Assembly: GCA_934660915.1 (NCBI GenBank)
Contig: CAKUIF010000006.1
Coordinates: 67,324 to 131,323 of the forward strand
Direction: 5' to 3'
Source of the DNA: an uncultured Olsenella sp.
Lineage (GTDB): Bacteria; Actinomycetota; Coriobacteriia; Coriobacteriales; Atopobiaceae
Length of the DNA: 64,000 nucleotides
Shown here: positions 7,855 through 16,543 of the stretch, piece after piece
Layout: each line of letters begins with the position of its first letter
Position numbering within the stretch: position 1 is the stretch's first letter
Notes under the pieces: generated by a model
Database searches by the model: none
Told to the model about the DNA's origin: nothing
Seen by the model: the letters and a program-made list of their open reading frames with translations, nothing else
Position numbers and translations under genes: made by a program

Positions 7855-8673
7855 ATGCTCTTTAGGAAGCGCGAGCGTTTTGAGCGCACCGACGTGCCCA
7901 CGCCGGGCCCCTACACGAACGTCATCGGCGTCGCGGTGCTCGTCGTCGTGGCGGTCGCACTCTTTGTCGTCGTCGGCCGCGTGGCAGACCGCGTGGGCAA
8001 AGAAACCCGCCTTGAGGACGCCGATCTTTCCAAGCAGGTTGGCAAGCAGTCCTCGATGGTGGTTACCGACGACCAGTACTCGATCTCCCAGGACGCCTTT
8101 ACCAAGGTGCTCTTCCTCACGGTGGCCGACGCCTCCGATATGGAGAAGGGCACGCAGGTCACGCAGGCGCAGGTGCTGCTGCTCCACGAGAAGCCCGTCC
8201 AGGCCGAGGACGGCAGCGAGACCACACAGACCGTGGCGTCTTTGGCCACCCTTCCGCTCGACGCAAAGATCGGCTCCGGCGACGACGCCGCCACGCTTGC
8301 CGAATACTGCGCCGCCCACGGCCCCGCCGCCTGCGTCGTGCCCCTCAACGCAGCGAGCAACATCAAGTTCACGCACGTGGTCGTGGCGAGCGAGGACGTG
8401 CTCGAGCAGGTTATGGCGCTTTCCGGCTCCGACCCCTCGAAGTTCATCAAGGAATCTACGACGCTTCTGATGAAGCTCCGTACCGATATGACACCGTCTG
8501 AGCTCGTGGATGTGGGCACGAGGGCCAACGGCGTGGGCGCCGAGAACTTCAACCGCGTCGACGCACCCCTTGTGGCCGAGACCACCCAGGCGGACGATGG
8601 CTCCACGGTCGAGACGGGCTTCCAGATCATCGACCGTACCGCGTTGTGCACGTCGGTCGGCACCCTCGTTTAG
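7855..8673 (+). CDS. Membrane-anchored protein of unknown function (weak LCP resemblance)
   Basis: 272 residues: a short basic N-terminus, one strong transmembrane helix at about residues 20-43 and a large extracytoplasmic domain. I do not recognise the family with confidence. The layout (LFLTVADASD, then a strand ending LLLHEK, later KFTHVVVASEDVLEQVMAL) faintly recalls LytR-CpsA-Psr phosphotransferases, but their catalytic Arg and Asp residues are not evident. If related, it is a degenerate member. GGAAGG precedes the ATG. Glycosyltransferase genes follow, which would fit an envelope role. Confidence 0.7.
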   Translation: MLFRKRERFERTDVPTPGPYTNVIGVAVLVVVAVALFVVVGRVADRVGKETRLEDADLSKQVGKQSSMVVTDDQYSISQDAFTKVLFLTVADASDMEKGTQVTQAQVLLLHEKPVQAEDGSETTQTVASLATLPLDAKIGSGDDAATLAEYCAAHGPAACVVPLNAASNIKFTHVVVASEDVLEQVMALSGSDPSKFIKESTTLLMKLRTDMTPSELVDVGTRANGVGAENFNRVDAPLVAETTQADDGSTVETGFQIIDRTALCTSVGTLV

Positions 8674-8773
8674 GCCGCAAAAAATGGTGATTTGGGGAGT
8701 GTCTGTATGCACACCACACCTGCATAAGTGCATCGGATAATTGCTGGTCGGCCCATCGTCTGAAAGGCAGCAA

Positions 8774-9841
8774 TTGCAGCATTTCTCTCCCACATCGCCG
8801 AAGGTGTCGGTCCTTCTTTGCGTCCATGATGCCGAGAAGACCCTGCGTCGCGCAGTGGAGAGTGTGCAGAATCAAACGCTGCGCAATGTCGAGTTGATCG
8901 CTGTCGATGCGGGCTCGGAGGACTCGAGCGCGCGCATGCTCGACACGTTTATGGAGCGTGACATCAGGGTGGTGGTCGAGCACCTGCCGGCATGCAGCCG
9001 CGAGGAGGCGCTCGATGCGGCCTTTGCGCGCGCTCGTGGCGAGTACGTCGTGGTCATGGATGCCGATGGGTGGTTCGACGCGACGTATCTCCAGAAGCTC
9101 GTCGATACCGCCGAGAACGAGCATGTTGATCTCGTGGTGGGTGGCGTCGCTATCCAGATAGAGACCCCTCGCCGAAAGATTGACCTCGAGACGGACGAGG
9201 CGCCCGTGGTGTACCGGACGCAGCATGATTTCCGGACCGGCTCGTGGGAGCACTTCGCCTCCGGGCGCCTCTCGCCGGCGAGCGCCAAGCTGTTCGACCG
9301 CGCGAGGGCCGCGGCATCCAAGCTGCGCTTCAACGCCGAGAACGGGATTGACCACGGGTTCACGTACGGTTACCTGCGCGATGTCGAGCGCGTCGCCTTC
9401 ACGGGCGGCGGGTATCGCGTTTGCCGTGAGGCTCCGGAGGAGTACGGCGTCGAGTTCGCGCGGGAGCTGTACCGAAGCATCGGCGACGAGTACGAGGCCG
9501 TGATCGAGCTGATGCGCGGCTGGGGCCTTGAGGGCGACGCGGCGAGCATGACGATGATCCAGGGGCGCTATCTCGAGCTTCTTTCCTTGTGCATCGAGGC
9601 GGCGTGCGCGACGCAAACAGGCGACACGCCCGCCGATGTCCGCGCCCTTGTGGGCCAGATGATCTCTGGCGAGCGGGCACAGCTCGCGGCTGGCGTGGGC
9701 CTGCCGCGCGACGGCGCCGCCCGTGCCCTTATCGGCCCGATCAAAAGCCAAAACGTGCCGCTGGCCATCATGCAGGCGCGCCTTTTGTCGATGGTGCGCC
9801 GCGGCGCCCCGGCCACCCTTACCCCCGACGCCTTCCTCTAG
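8774..9841 (+). CDS. Family 2 glycosyltransferase
   Basis: 355-residue GT-A enzyme. The N-terminal nucleotide-sugar domain begins KVSVLLCVHDAEKTLRRAVES; DAGSEDSS and the metal-binding DADG motif (VVMDADGWFD) are present. The C-terminal half is predicted helical and unassigned. The frame is open from TTG 8741, but GAAAGG at 8762-8767 is well placed for TTG 8774. Donor and acceptor sugars cannot be read from the sequence. The gene is convergent with another GT2 gene, and its stop codon lies inside the long inverted repeat that separates them. Confidence 0.85.
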   Translation: MQHFSPTSPKVSVLLCVHDAEKTLRRAVESVQNQTLRNVELIAVDAGSEDSSARMLDTFMERDIRVVVEHLPACSREEALDAAFARARGEYVVVMDADGWFDATYLQKLVDTAENEHVDLVVGGVAIQIETPRRKIDLETDEAPVVYRTQHDFRTGSWEHFASGRLSPASAKLFDRARAAASKLRFNAENGIDHGFTYGYLRDVERVAFTGGGYRVCREAPEEYGVEFARELYRSIGDEYEAVIELMRGWGLEGDAASMTMIQGRYLELLSLCIEAACATQTGDTPADVRALVGQMISGERAQLAAGVGLPRDGAARALIGPIKSQNVPLAIMQARLLSMVRRGAPATLTPDAFL

Positions 9842-9933
9842 TGGGACAAAAGGGACGGGGTATTTTGTCCCAAAATGTGGAGCGGCTCCACAAGTTGGGA
9901 CAAAATACCCCGTCCCTTTTGTCCCACTAGAGG
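9835..9933. repeat. Long inverted repeat, GGGACAAAAGGGACGGGG family (copy 1)
   Basis: Arms of 38 bp (9835-9872 and 9896-9933) match perfectly around a 23-base centre that itself folds (GTGGAGC/GCTCCAC). Each arm also contains TGGGACAAAA...TTTTGTCCCA, so alternative folds exist. It sits between two convergent glycosyltransferase genes, and both stop codons (TAG at 9839-9841 and its mirror CTA at 9927-9929) are inside the mirrored sequence. It probably acts as a bidirectional terminator. Related copies are at 53229, 62762 and 63991. Confidence 0.92.
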
Positions 9934-11069
9934 CGATTGAGGCGGCTGCGGAGGTTCTCGACGACGAAGCCGAGGCCGTTTGTGCGGACGCGGTAGGCGG
10001 CCTCGCCGGCGAGATAGCCGATGCGCGCGAGCTTGTTCTCGCGCGGGGCCTCAACACCGCGCACGCGGGCAAAGAAGCCCTTTGCGGTGGGGGAGAGCGC
10101 CGCCAGACCAAACACGCGCTGCGGCTCCAGGCGAGCCATAGAGCGCTCGACGAGTTCGGGCACGCCCGCGGCGCGCTCTCCCGCGGCGCTAACGGTGATC
10201 ATGGCGTAGTTGACGCCGCGCAGGGCGAGCGCGTCGAGCACGCGGCCGTCCTCGACCCCCAGGAGCTCCGCGGCGTCCATCATCTCGTTCCAGCGGGTCA
10301 GCGGCGTGGCGGGCGACTTTGCCGCAAGCGCCTCGGCGTCGTTGAGGTCGTGCTCGCGGTAGAAGTAGAGCGGCTCGTCGACGTAGGCGACGGCGTCGGT
10401 GGCGCAAAGCGTCTCGATGAGGAAGGGGTTGTCGGTCCAGCCGGCTCCGGGGACCTCGCGGAACCGCACGCCCGCGCGGGAAAGAAACTCGCGCCGGTAC
10501 ATGCCGGCCCAGATGGCGGGGTGGTGGAGCAGGAGCTCAACCCCGTCGCCTATGCAGAAGGGCTGGGACTTCGGCCGCACGCGGTGGAGATACGGGCAGC
10601 TCACGCGCTTCTCGCCGGCGCCCTTCTTGCTAGCGTCGCCAGCGACGGCGCCTGCCCCCGTGCCCGGCTCGAACACGCGCCAGTACGCGCACCTCACCAC
10701 GTCGACGGCCCGCCCGGCGGCGTCCTCGACGCCGACGGCGCACGCCACGAGCTTCTCGTACATCGTGGGGTCCAGGTAGTCGTCTGGCTCGACGATGGCC
10801 ACCCACTCGCCGTCAGCCAGCGCGATTCCGCGGTTGCAGGTCGCGCCGTAGCCCTCGTTGGCCTTGTCGACGACGACGATGCGCGGGTCGCGCGCCGCAT
10901 GGTCGTGGGCTATCCGGGAGCTTTCGTCGGTCGATCCGTCGTTCATGCAAATGATCTGCAGGTCAGCATAGGTCTGGGCCTCGATGCTCAAGAGACACTG
11001 GTCGAGCGTCGCCGCCACGTTGTACATGGGGACGACGATGGAGACCTTGCCTTGGCCGGTGTTGCTCAT
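9927..11069 (-). CDS. Family 2 glycosyltransferase (CPS/teichoic-type)
   Basis: 380 residues. It starts MSNTGQGKVSIVVPMYN, followed by QIICMNDGSTDESS and VEPDDYLDPTMYEKL, the GT2 nucleotide-sugar and metal-binding motifs. The open frame continues upstream to 11615 but only as the shadow of the divergent gene. ATG 11069 with AAGGAGGGC just upstream is the clear start. The C-terminal 150 residues are helical and basic at the end, as in glycosyltransferases that work at the membrane. Likely role is polysaccharide or cell-wall polymer assembly with the two neighbouring GT2 genes; acceptor unknown. Confidence 0.88.
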   Translation of the reverse strand: MSNTGQGKVSIVVPMYNVAATLDQCLLSIEAQTYADLQIICMNDGSTDESSRIAHDHAARDPRIVVVDKANEGYGATCNRGIALADGEWVAIVEPDDYLDPTMYEKLVACAVGVEDAAGRAVDVVRCAYWRVFEPGTGAGAVAGDASKKGAGEKRVSCPYLHRVRPKSQPFCIGDGVELLLHHPAIWAGMYRREFLSRAGVRFREVPGAGWTDNPFLIETLCATDAVAYVDEPLYFYREHDLNDAEALAAKSPATPLTRWNEMMDAAELLGVEDGRVLDALALRGVNYAMITVSAAGERAAGVPELVERSMARLEPQRVFGLAALSPTAKGFFARVRGVEAPRENKLARIGYLAGEAAYRVRTNGLGFVVENLRSRLNRL

Positions 11070-11122
11070 GTGCCCTCCTTCGGGCGTCGGCACCCGTGCC
11101 CGCCCCTCGCAGCCTGCTCCCC

Positions 11123-11128
11123 TATAAT
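11123..11128 (+). promoter_or_regulatory. Candidate -10 box (TATAAT) for the galactofuranosyltransferase-like gene
   Basis: Perfect TATAAT in the 99-bp divergent gap, 40 bases before ATG 11169. No good -35 box is seen 16-18 bases upstream, so activation or an extended -10 would be needed. Confidence 0.35.
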
Positions 11129-11168
11129 AAGGCACCAAGGCAAACCCACCGATTGGACGACCCGCTTC

Positions 11169-12161
11169 ATGAACCGCCCCGCCATCGTCATCGTCACCTT
11201 CAAGCGCCAGGAGCTCCTGTCGCAGCTGTTGGATTCCATCGAGAAGTCCAGCGTGGCCCCGTGGCGCGTCGTCGTCGTGGACAACGAGAACTCCGCGGCG
11301 ACGGGCGACATCGTGCGCGGCTTCGAGGCGCGCGCGAACGCCCTGTGGGGCACGACCGACGACGACCCCGACGCCGAGGGCGGCACCTCGCGCGCGGTGT
11401 ACATGCCGATGAAGGAGAACACCGGCGGCGCCGGCGGCTTCTCGGCGGGCGTGCGCCGCGCCTACGAGCTCGGCGCCGAGTGGTTCTGGGTCATGGACGA
11501 CGACGTCGCCATCGAGCCCGATGGCCTGGCCGCGCTTGCGCGCTGGTCGGAGGAGTCCGACGCCATCATGGGCACCCGCCGTGACTTCGACGGCGGGCAC
11601 TTCTTCTGGCAGCATCGGTTCTGGACGGGCCTCGCCATCTACAACCCGCTGTCGCGCGACAGCTGGCGCCCCGGCGAGCGATATAAACTCTGCAATGTCC
11701 TGTGCTTCGAGGGCAGTTTCTTCTCGCGTCGCGTGGTGCAGAAGGCCGGCCTGCCGGACCCGCGCTTCTTCATCTACCTCGACGACGCCTGCTTCGGCTA
11801 CGTCGCGAGCAAGGTCACCAAGGTCTACTACGTGCCCGACGTCGTCTTGAGCCGCCGTCGCGAGGTCGCAAACAAAGAGATCGGATCGGTGCGCCAGCTC
11901 AACTCAGCGAGCGACATGACGCGCTACTACATCACGCGCAACCGCGCCTACCTCGCGCGCTACTTCAAGGTCTACGGCGACTACAACCCCGTGCTCTACG
12001 CCGTGGGGACCCTAGCGAACTTCTCAAAGGAGCTCCTGCGCATCCTCATCGTCGACCGCGACCACCTGAAGAGCGGCTGGGCGCGCCTGTGGGCCGGATA
12101 CAAGGACTCGCGCGCCATCCTGCACGACCCCGACTGGGCACCGATGCACCCGCTGGACTAG
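11169..12161 (+). CDS. Family 2 glycosyltransferase, galactofuranosyl/rhamnosyl-transferase-like
   Basis: 330 residues. It begins MNRPAIVIVTFKRQELLSQL and has NENTGGAGGFSAGV-like and FWVMDDDVAIEPDGL segments: the DDD triad and the GGAGG loop are typical of GlfT2/rhamnosyltransferase-type GT2 enzymes. The longer frame reaching back to 9723 crosses the inverted repeat and the antisense of the neighbour and is not real. Likely acts in envelope glycan synthesis with the two other GT2 genes. No strong ribosome site is visible. Confidence 0.88.
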   Translation: MNRPAIVIVTFKRQELLSQLLDSIEKSSVAPWRVVVVDNENSAATGDIVRGFEARANALWGTTDDDPDAEGGTSRAVYMPMKENTGGAGGFSAGVRRAYELGAEWFWVMDDDVAIEPDGLAALARWSEESDAIMGTRRDFDGGHFFWQHRFWTGLAIYNPLSRDSWRPGERYKLCNVLCFEGSFFSRRVVQKAGLPDPRFFIYLDDACFGYVASKVTKVYYVPDVVLSRRREVANKEIGSVRQLNSASDMTRYYITRNRAYLARYFKVYGDYNPVLYAVGTLANFSKELLRILIVDRDHLKSGWARLWAGYKDSRAILHDPDWAPMHPLD

Positions 12162-12417
12162 CGCGGCGCTTCTTGCCGGCGCCTCGGTGCCGGACATCGC
12201 GCGGCCTCGAAACGCGCCGTGTTCGAGTCCCCGCAAAACATACCCCCACACTCGGTCGCCGCCTTTCCGCAGGCGGTAGATACTCGCCCGTCGACGGCGC
12301 CTCATGTGGGCCGGATGCGCCGCACGCGGTACAATTACAGAGTTTGGAGCGCGGTACGTCGGTCGTGGGGACCGAAGCCGCGTCGCATGGCAGTAATAGC
12401 AGGAGAGGAGTTCGTTA

Positions 12418-13260
12418 ATGTACAAGATCCTCGACAAGACGCAGTTCTCGGAGAAGGTGTTCAAGTTCCGCATCGAAGCGCCCGCGATGGCCAAGCATGC
12501 ACATGCCGGCCAGTTCCTCATGGTGCGCGCGAACGAGACGGGCGAGCGCGTGCCGTTCACCCTGGCGGGCTGGAACGCCGAGGAGGGCTGGGTCGAGTTC
12601 ATCTTCATGGTGATCGGAAAGACCACCGAGATGCTGTCCACCTATGAGGCGGGCGACTCCATCAAGGACGTCACCGGTCCTCTGGGCATGCCCACCGAGA
12701 TGGCCGAGGGCCCCTGCGCCGTCATCGGCGGCGGCGTCGGCCTCGCAATCGCCTTCCCCGTGGCCAAGCACCTGGTCGAGACCGGCCACGAGGTGCACGC
12801 CATCATGGGCGCCCGCACCAAGGACCTCCTGCTGCTCGAGGACCAGTTCCGCGAGCTGCTCGACGACGACCACATCCACATCACCACCGACGACGGTTCC
12901 TACGGCGAGAAGGGCGTGGTCACCGCCCCGCTGGAGCGCCTGCTCCAGGACAAGGCCGTCACGCAGGTCTTCTGCGTCGGCCCCGTCCCGATGATGAAGT
13001 TCTCCGCCCTCACGGCCGAGAAGTACAACACCCCCATCACCGCCAGCCTGAACCCCATCATGGTCGACGGCACGGGCATGTGCGGCTGCTGCCGCGTCGA
13101 GGTCGACGGCCAGACGAAGTTCGCCTGTGTCGACGGCCCCGACTTCGACGCCACCAAGGTCGACTGGAACGACCTTCGCGCGCGTCAGGCCGCGTACCTT
13201 ACCGAGGAGGGCCAGTCCCTCAAGGCCTATGAGGAGGCGAACTGCGCATGCCACAGGTAA
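12418..13260 (+). CDS. nfnA: NfnA-type FAD/[2Fe-2S] ferredoxin-NADP reductase subunit
   Basis: 280-residue subunit of the ferredoxin-dependent NADPH:NAD transhydrogenase / sulfide-dehydrogenase family. It has an FAD-binding barrel (RVPFTLAGW), an NAD-binding domain starting GPCAVIGGGVGLAIAFPVAK, and a C-terminal cluster motif GMCGCCRV...FACVDGP that holds the [2Fe-2S] cluster. The last 13 bases overlap the start of the large subunit, so the two are translationally coupled. Bifurcation between NADH, NADPH and ferredoxin is known for the family; activity here is inferred. AGGAGAGGAG precedes the ATG. Confidence 0.87.
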   Translation: MYKILDKTQFSEKVFKFRIEAPAMAKHAHAGQFLMVRANETGERVPFTLAGWNAEEGWVEFIFMVIGKTTEMLSTYEAGDSIKDVTGPLGMPTEMAEGPCAVIGGGVGLAIAFPVAKHLVETGHEVHAIMGARTKDLLLLEDQFRELLDDDHIHITTDDGSYGEKGVVTAPLERLLQDKAVTQVFCVGPVPMMKFSALTAEKYNTPITASLNPIMVDGTGMCGCCRVEVDGQTKFACVDGPDFDATKVDWNDLRARQAAYLTEEGQSLKAYEEANCACHR

Positions 13261-14654
13261 ATGGTCGTTTTGTCCCGGACATGAAGTCCCCGCGCACCAA
13301 GGACAACGAGGAGCCGGCCGCCGAGCGCGCCTGCGATTTCCGTCCTGTCGATAAGGGCTTCACCGAGGAGATGGCGCTGGCCGAGGCCGAGCGCTGCATG
13401 GACTGCAAGCGCCCGTTCTGCGTCGAGGGCTGCCCGGTCAACATCAACATCCCGAAGTTCATCGAGCAGATCCGCGCGAAGAACTACGGCGGCGCCCTGG
13501 ACGTCATCCGCGAGGAGTCCATGCTCCCCGCCATCTGCGGTCGCGTTTGCCCGCAGGAGAACCAGTGCGAGGGCAAGTGCGTCCGCGGCAAGAAGGGCGA
13601 GCCCGTTGCCATCGGCCAGCTCGAGCGCTTTGTCGGCGACCAGCCTGAGCTCGCCTCCAAGCCCGTCATGAAGCCCAAGAACGGCAAGAAGGTCGCCGTC
13701 GTCGGCTCCGGCCCCTCCGGCATCACCTGCGCCGGCGAGCTTGCCCGCAACGGCTTCGAGGTCACCGTCTTCGAGGCGTTCTTCACCGGCGGCGGCGTGC
13801 TCGTCTACGGCATCCCCGAGTTCCGTCTGCCGAAGGCCGTCGTCAAGCGCGAGATCGACGGCCTCGAGGAGATGGGCGTCCACTTCGAGTACAACTCCGT
13901 CGTGGGCAACATCGCCACCGCCGACGAGCTCTTTGAGCAGGGCTTCGACGCCATTTACGTGGCCACCGGCGCCGGCCTGCCCAAGTTCCTCAACGTCCCC
14001 GGCGAGAACCTGCCGAACGTCTTCTTCGCCAACGAGTACCTCACCCGCGTGAACCTCATGAAGGCGAACAACTTCCCCGAGTACGACACGCCGACCAAGC
14101 ATGGCAAGAACGTCGTCGTCTTCGGCGGCGGCAACGTCGCCATGGACGCCGTCCGTACCGCCAAGCGCCTGGGCGCCGAGCGCGCGATCATCGCGTATCG
14201 CCGCACTGAGGACGAGATGCCCGCCCGTCGCGCCGAGCTGCACCACGCCAAGGCCGAGGGCGTCGAGGTCATGCCGCTCGTCAGCCCGCTCGAGTTCGTC
14301 GCCGGCGAGGACGGCACCGTGTGCGCCGTCAAGGTCCAGAAGATGGAGCTTGGCGAGCCCGACGAGTCCGGCCGTCGTCGCCCGGTGCCTATCGAGGGCG
14401 CTATCGAGGAGATTCCCTGCGACGTTGCGATTTCCGCCATTGGCACCAACGCCAACCCCTTCGCAAAGAAGATCGGCGGCAAGATGGAGCTCAACAAGTG
14501 GGGCTACATCGTCGCCGACGAGGAGACCGGCCAGACGACCGACCCGCGCATCTGGGCAGGCGGCGACATCGTCACCGGTGCCGCGACCGTCATCCTCGCC
14601 ATGGGCGCCGGCAAGAAGGCCGCCGCGTCCATCACCGAGGCGCTGACCAAGTAG
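13248..14654 (+). CDS. nfnB: NfnB-type NADPH-dependent oxidoreductase subunit (GltA/glutamate-synthase small-chain-like)
   Basis: 468 residues. The N-terminal iron-sulfur region carries CMDCKRPFCVEGCPV and CGRVCPQENQCEGKC, the [4Fe-4S] motifs. The FAD Rossmann motif VVGSGPSGITCAGELA is near residue 150 and the NADPH motif VVFGGGNVAMDAVRTAKR near 290. The C-terminus has WAGGDIVTGAATVILAMGAGK. Such proteins are often labelled GltA, but the absence of a glutamate synthase large chain and the overlap with nfnA point to the Nfn complex. A terminator follows 36 bases after the stop. Confidence 0.88.
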   Translation: MPQVNGRFVPDMKSPRTKDNEEPAAERACDFRPVDKGFTEEMALAEAERCMDCKRPFCVEGCPVNINIPKFIEQIRAKNYGGALDVIREESMLPAICGRVCPQENQCEGKCVRGKKGEPVAIGQLERFVGDQPELASKPVMKPKNGKKVAVVGSGPSGITCAGELARNGFEVTVFEAFFTGGGVLVYGIPEFRLPKAVVKREIDGLEEMGVHFEYNSVVGNIATADELFEQGFDAIYVATGAGLPKFLNVPGENLPNVFFANEYLTRVNLMKANNFPEYDTPTKHGKNVVVFGGGNVAMDAVRTAKRLGAERAIIAYRRTEDEMPARRAELHHAKAEGVEVMPLVSPLEFVAGEDGTVCAVKVQKMELGEPDESGRRRPVPIEGAIEEIPCDVAISAIGTNANPFAKKIGGKMELNKWGYIVADEETGQTTDPRIWAGGDIVTGAATVILAMGAGKKAAASITEALTK

Positions 14655-14690
14655 TTTTTTGGTCGACCGGGGAGCGTATCCCTAAAAACG

Positions 14691-14723
14691 AGAGCCGGGA
14701 CCAGCTGGTCCCGGCTCTTTTTT
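14691..14723 (+). terminator. Intrinsic terminator of nfnAB
   Basis: Perfect 28-base palindrome (14-bp stem AGAGCCGGGACCAG and its mirror) running into TTTTTT. Confidence 0.9.
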
Positions 14724-14746
14724 GGTGCCTTAACGCCCGAAATCGC

Positions 14747-14869
14747 AAAAGTCGGTGCCTTAATTCGGGCCCCTCGAGTATCGACGTGGTTTTCGACGAC
14801 GTTTGCCCAGTTGGCAGTTGTCAAAACGACCTTGATACTCTGGCGATTCAAATTAAGGCACCGACTTTT
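14747..14869. repeat. Inverted-repeat element with TTAATT arms (family copy 1)
   Basis: Perfect 19-bp arms (AAAAGTCGGTGCCTTAATT at 14747 and its mirror ending 14869) enclose about 85 bases containing CGAGTATC, GTGGTTTTC and the near-mirror GATACTC. It lies between the nfnAB terminator and the 3' end of pth. The core resembles the element at 24710. It looks like a small non-coding mobile or MITE-like repeat and could also help end pth transcripts. Confidence 0.82.
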
Positions 14870-14893
14870 CGAGTTTTTCGCTCTCGATGCCGG

Positions 14894-15463
14894 CTATTTG
14901 GCGCCTTCGGTAAGAACGCGCTCGACGACATCGGCCGCCTGCTGAGCGCATACCTCGAAATCCTCGAGGAAGTTGCCCTTGAGCTCGCGCAGGACGTAGT
15001 CGGCGACCTGCATTTTTCCGGGAGGCCGGCCGATACCGAACTGGACGCGCGCGAAGTTTCGGCTGCCGAGCTTGTCGGCGATGGAGCGAAGTCCGTTGTG
15101 AGCGTTGAGCCCGCCGCCAAGCTTGACCTTTACCTGGCCCGCCGGCAGGTCGACCTCATCGTGCACGACGAGGATCTGCTCCGGCTGCACCCGGTGCGCC
15201 CGCGCGAGCTTGGACAAGGGCCCGCCCGACGTGTTCATGTAGCTCATCGGCTTGGTGAGGATGACCTCACGCGCCTCGCCGTCGGCGTCGCGCCAGGTCA
15301 GCGTGGCCGTCTGCGCGCCCGCCTCGCTCTTCCAGTACCGCACGCCGTGCCGGGCGGCCAAAAGGTCGACGGTCGCGAAGCCGGCGTTGTGGCGCGTGTG
15401 CTCGTATTCGGCGTCGGGGTTGCCGAGCCCGCACACGATCATGATGGTGGCTGCCTTGGCCAT
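14894..15463 (-). CDS. pth: Peptidyl-tRNA hydrolase
   Basis: 189 residues. Frees tRNA from stalled peptidyl-tRNA. Family motifs are IVCGLGNPDAEYEHTRHN (catalytic His in RHN), KPMSYMNTSGGPL, VHDEVDLPAGQVKVKLGGG and HNGLRSI. The frame can be extended to 15499, but AGGAG five bases before ATG 15463 fixes the start. It is third in a minus-strand glmU-prs-pth group, a widely conserved order. Confidence 0.95.
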   Translation of the reverse strand: MAKAATIMIVCGLGNPDAEYEHTRHNAGFATVDLLAARHGVRYWKSEAGAQTATLTWRDADGEAREVILTKPMSYMNTSGGPLSKLARAHRVQPEQILVVHDEVDLPAGQVKVKLGGGLNAHNGLRSIADKLGSRNFARVQFGIGRPPGKMQVADYVLRELKGNFLEDFEVCAQQAADVVERVLTEGAK

Positions 15464-15547
15464 CCGCGCTCCTCTCAGCAAAAACGGGGCCGCCCGCAAC
15501 GCGGACGACCCCGCAAAAGTGGACCGGGTAAGTACCCCTACGCCAAC

Positions 15548-16543
15548 TTACAGGTTCAGGTTGCCGCCAAAGATGGTCGAGACGGGCTTGTTGGTGTAGA
15601 CGCTGTAGATGGCCTCGGCGAGCTCGTTGGCGATGGAGATCGTCTTGATCTTGGAGCCGGGCTTGTTGGCAGCCTCGCAGGGGATGACGTCGGTGACGAC
15701 GCACTCGACGATGGGAGCCTCCTCGAGGCGCTGGATCGCCGGGTCGGTGAAGATGCCGTGGGTCGCGCAGACGTAGATGTCGCCCGCGCCCATCTCCTTG
15801 AGCTTCTTGACGGAGCCGCACAGGGTGCCGGCGGTGTCAATCATGTCGTCGTTGACGATGCAGGTCTTGCCCTTGATGTCGCCGATGATGCCCATGACCT
15901 CGGCCTGGTTGTGCTTCGGGCGGCTCTTGTGGGCGATGGCGACCTCGCAGCCGAGGTAGTCGGAGAGCTTCTTTGCGGCCTTGGCGCGACCCATGTCGGG
16001 GCTGACGACGACGGTCTGGGACCAGTCGAAGTCCTTCTGCTTGAAGTAGTCGCCGAGCAGATACAGGCCGGTGAGGTGCGTCACGGGGATGTTGAAGAAG
16101 CCCTGGATCTGGCCCTGGTGCAAATCAACGGTGATCACCTGGTCGATGCCGGCGGCCTCGATGAGGTTGGCCACAAGGCGCGCGGTGATCGGCTCGCGCG
16201 GGGCGGCCTTGCGGTCCTGGCGAGCGTAGCCGTAGTGGGGGATGACGGCGGTGAAGCGGCGGCAAGAAGCGCGCTTGGCGGCGTCGGCGACGATCAGCGT
16301 CTCCATGATGAGGTCGTTGACGTTTTCGCCGGCCATGGTCTGGATAAAGAAGACGTCGTCGCCGCGGACCGACTCGGTGAAGCGCGCGTAGGTCTCGCCG
16401 TTGGCGAACTTCTCGGTGGTCAGGCCCTGGAGCTCCAGGTGCAGGATGTCCGCGATCCTCTGGGAGAGCTCAGGGTTGCCGGTGCCGGTGTAGAGCTTGA
16501 TCTCCTTGTCCATGGGCATGGGATCGCTAAGGTTCTCGTACAT
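15548..16543 (-). CDS. prs: Ribose-phosphate pyrophosphokinase
   Basis: 331 residues. Makes PRPP from ribose 5-phosphate and ATP for nucleotide, His and Trp synthesis. Motifs: KLYTGTGNPELSQRIA, the flexible catalytic loop YGYARQDRKAAPREPITARL, the metal-binding VDLHQGQIQGFF, and the PRPP loop VNDDMIDTAGTLCGSV, where the usual second Asp-rich stretch is conserved. The ATG follows directly after the glmU stop codon, so expression is probably coupled. Confidence 0.96.
   Translation of the reverse strand: MYENLSDPMPMDKEIKLYTGTGNPELSQRIADILHLELQGLTTEKFANGETYARFTESVRGDDVFFIQTMAGENVNDLIMETLIVADAAKRASCRRFTAVIPHYGYARQDRKAAPREPITARLVANLIEAAGIDQVITVDLHQGQIQGFFNIPVTHLTGLYLLGDYFKQKDFDWSQTVVVSPDMGRAKAAKKLSDYLGCEVAIAHKSRPKHNQAEVMGIIGDIKGKTCIVNDDMIDTAGTLCGSVKKLKEMGAGDIYVCATHGIFTDPAIQRLEEAPIVECVVTDVIPCEAANKPGSKIKTISIANELAEAIYSVYTNKPVSTIFGGNLNL

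Noticed and set aside
9723..11168. N-terminal extension of the third glycosyltransferase (frame open from 9723)
   Set aside because: It crosses the long inverted repeat and the antisense of the neighbouring glycosyltransferase; the conserved GT2 N-terminus begins at 11169.
12200..12250. tRNA-like T-arm (GTTCGAGTCCCCGC) near 12220
   Set aside because: The flanking bases do not form a T stem or acceptor stem; no anticodon arm. Probably chance.
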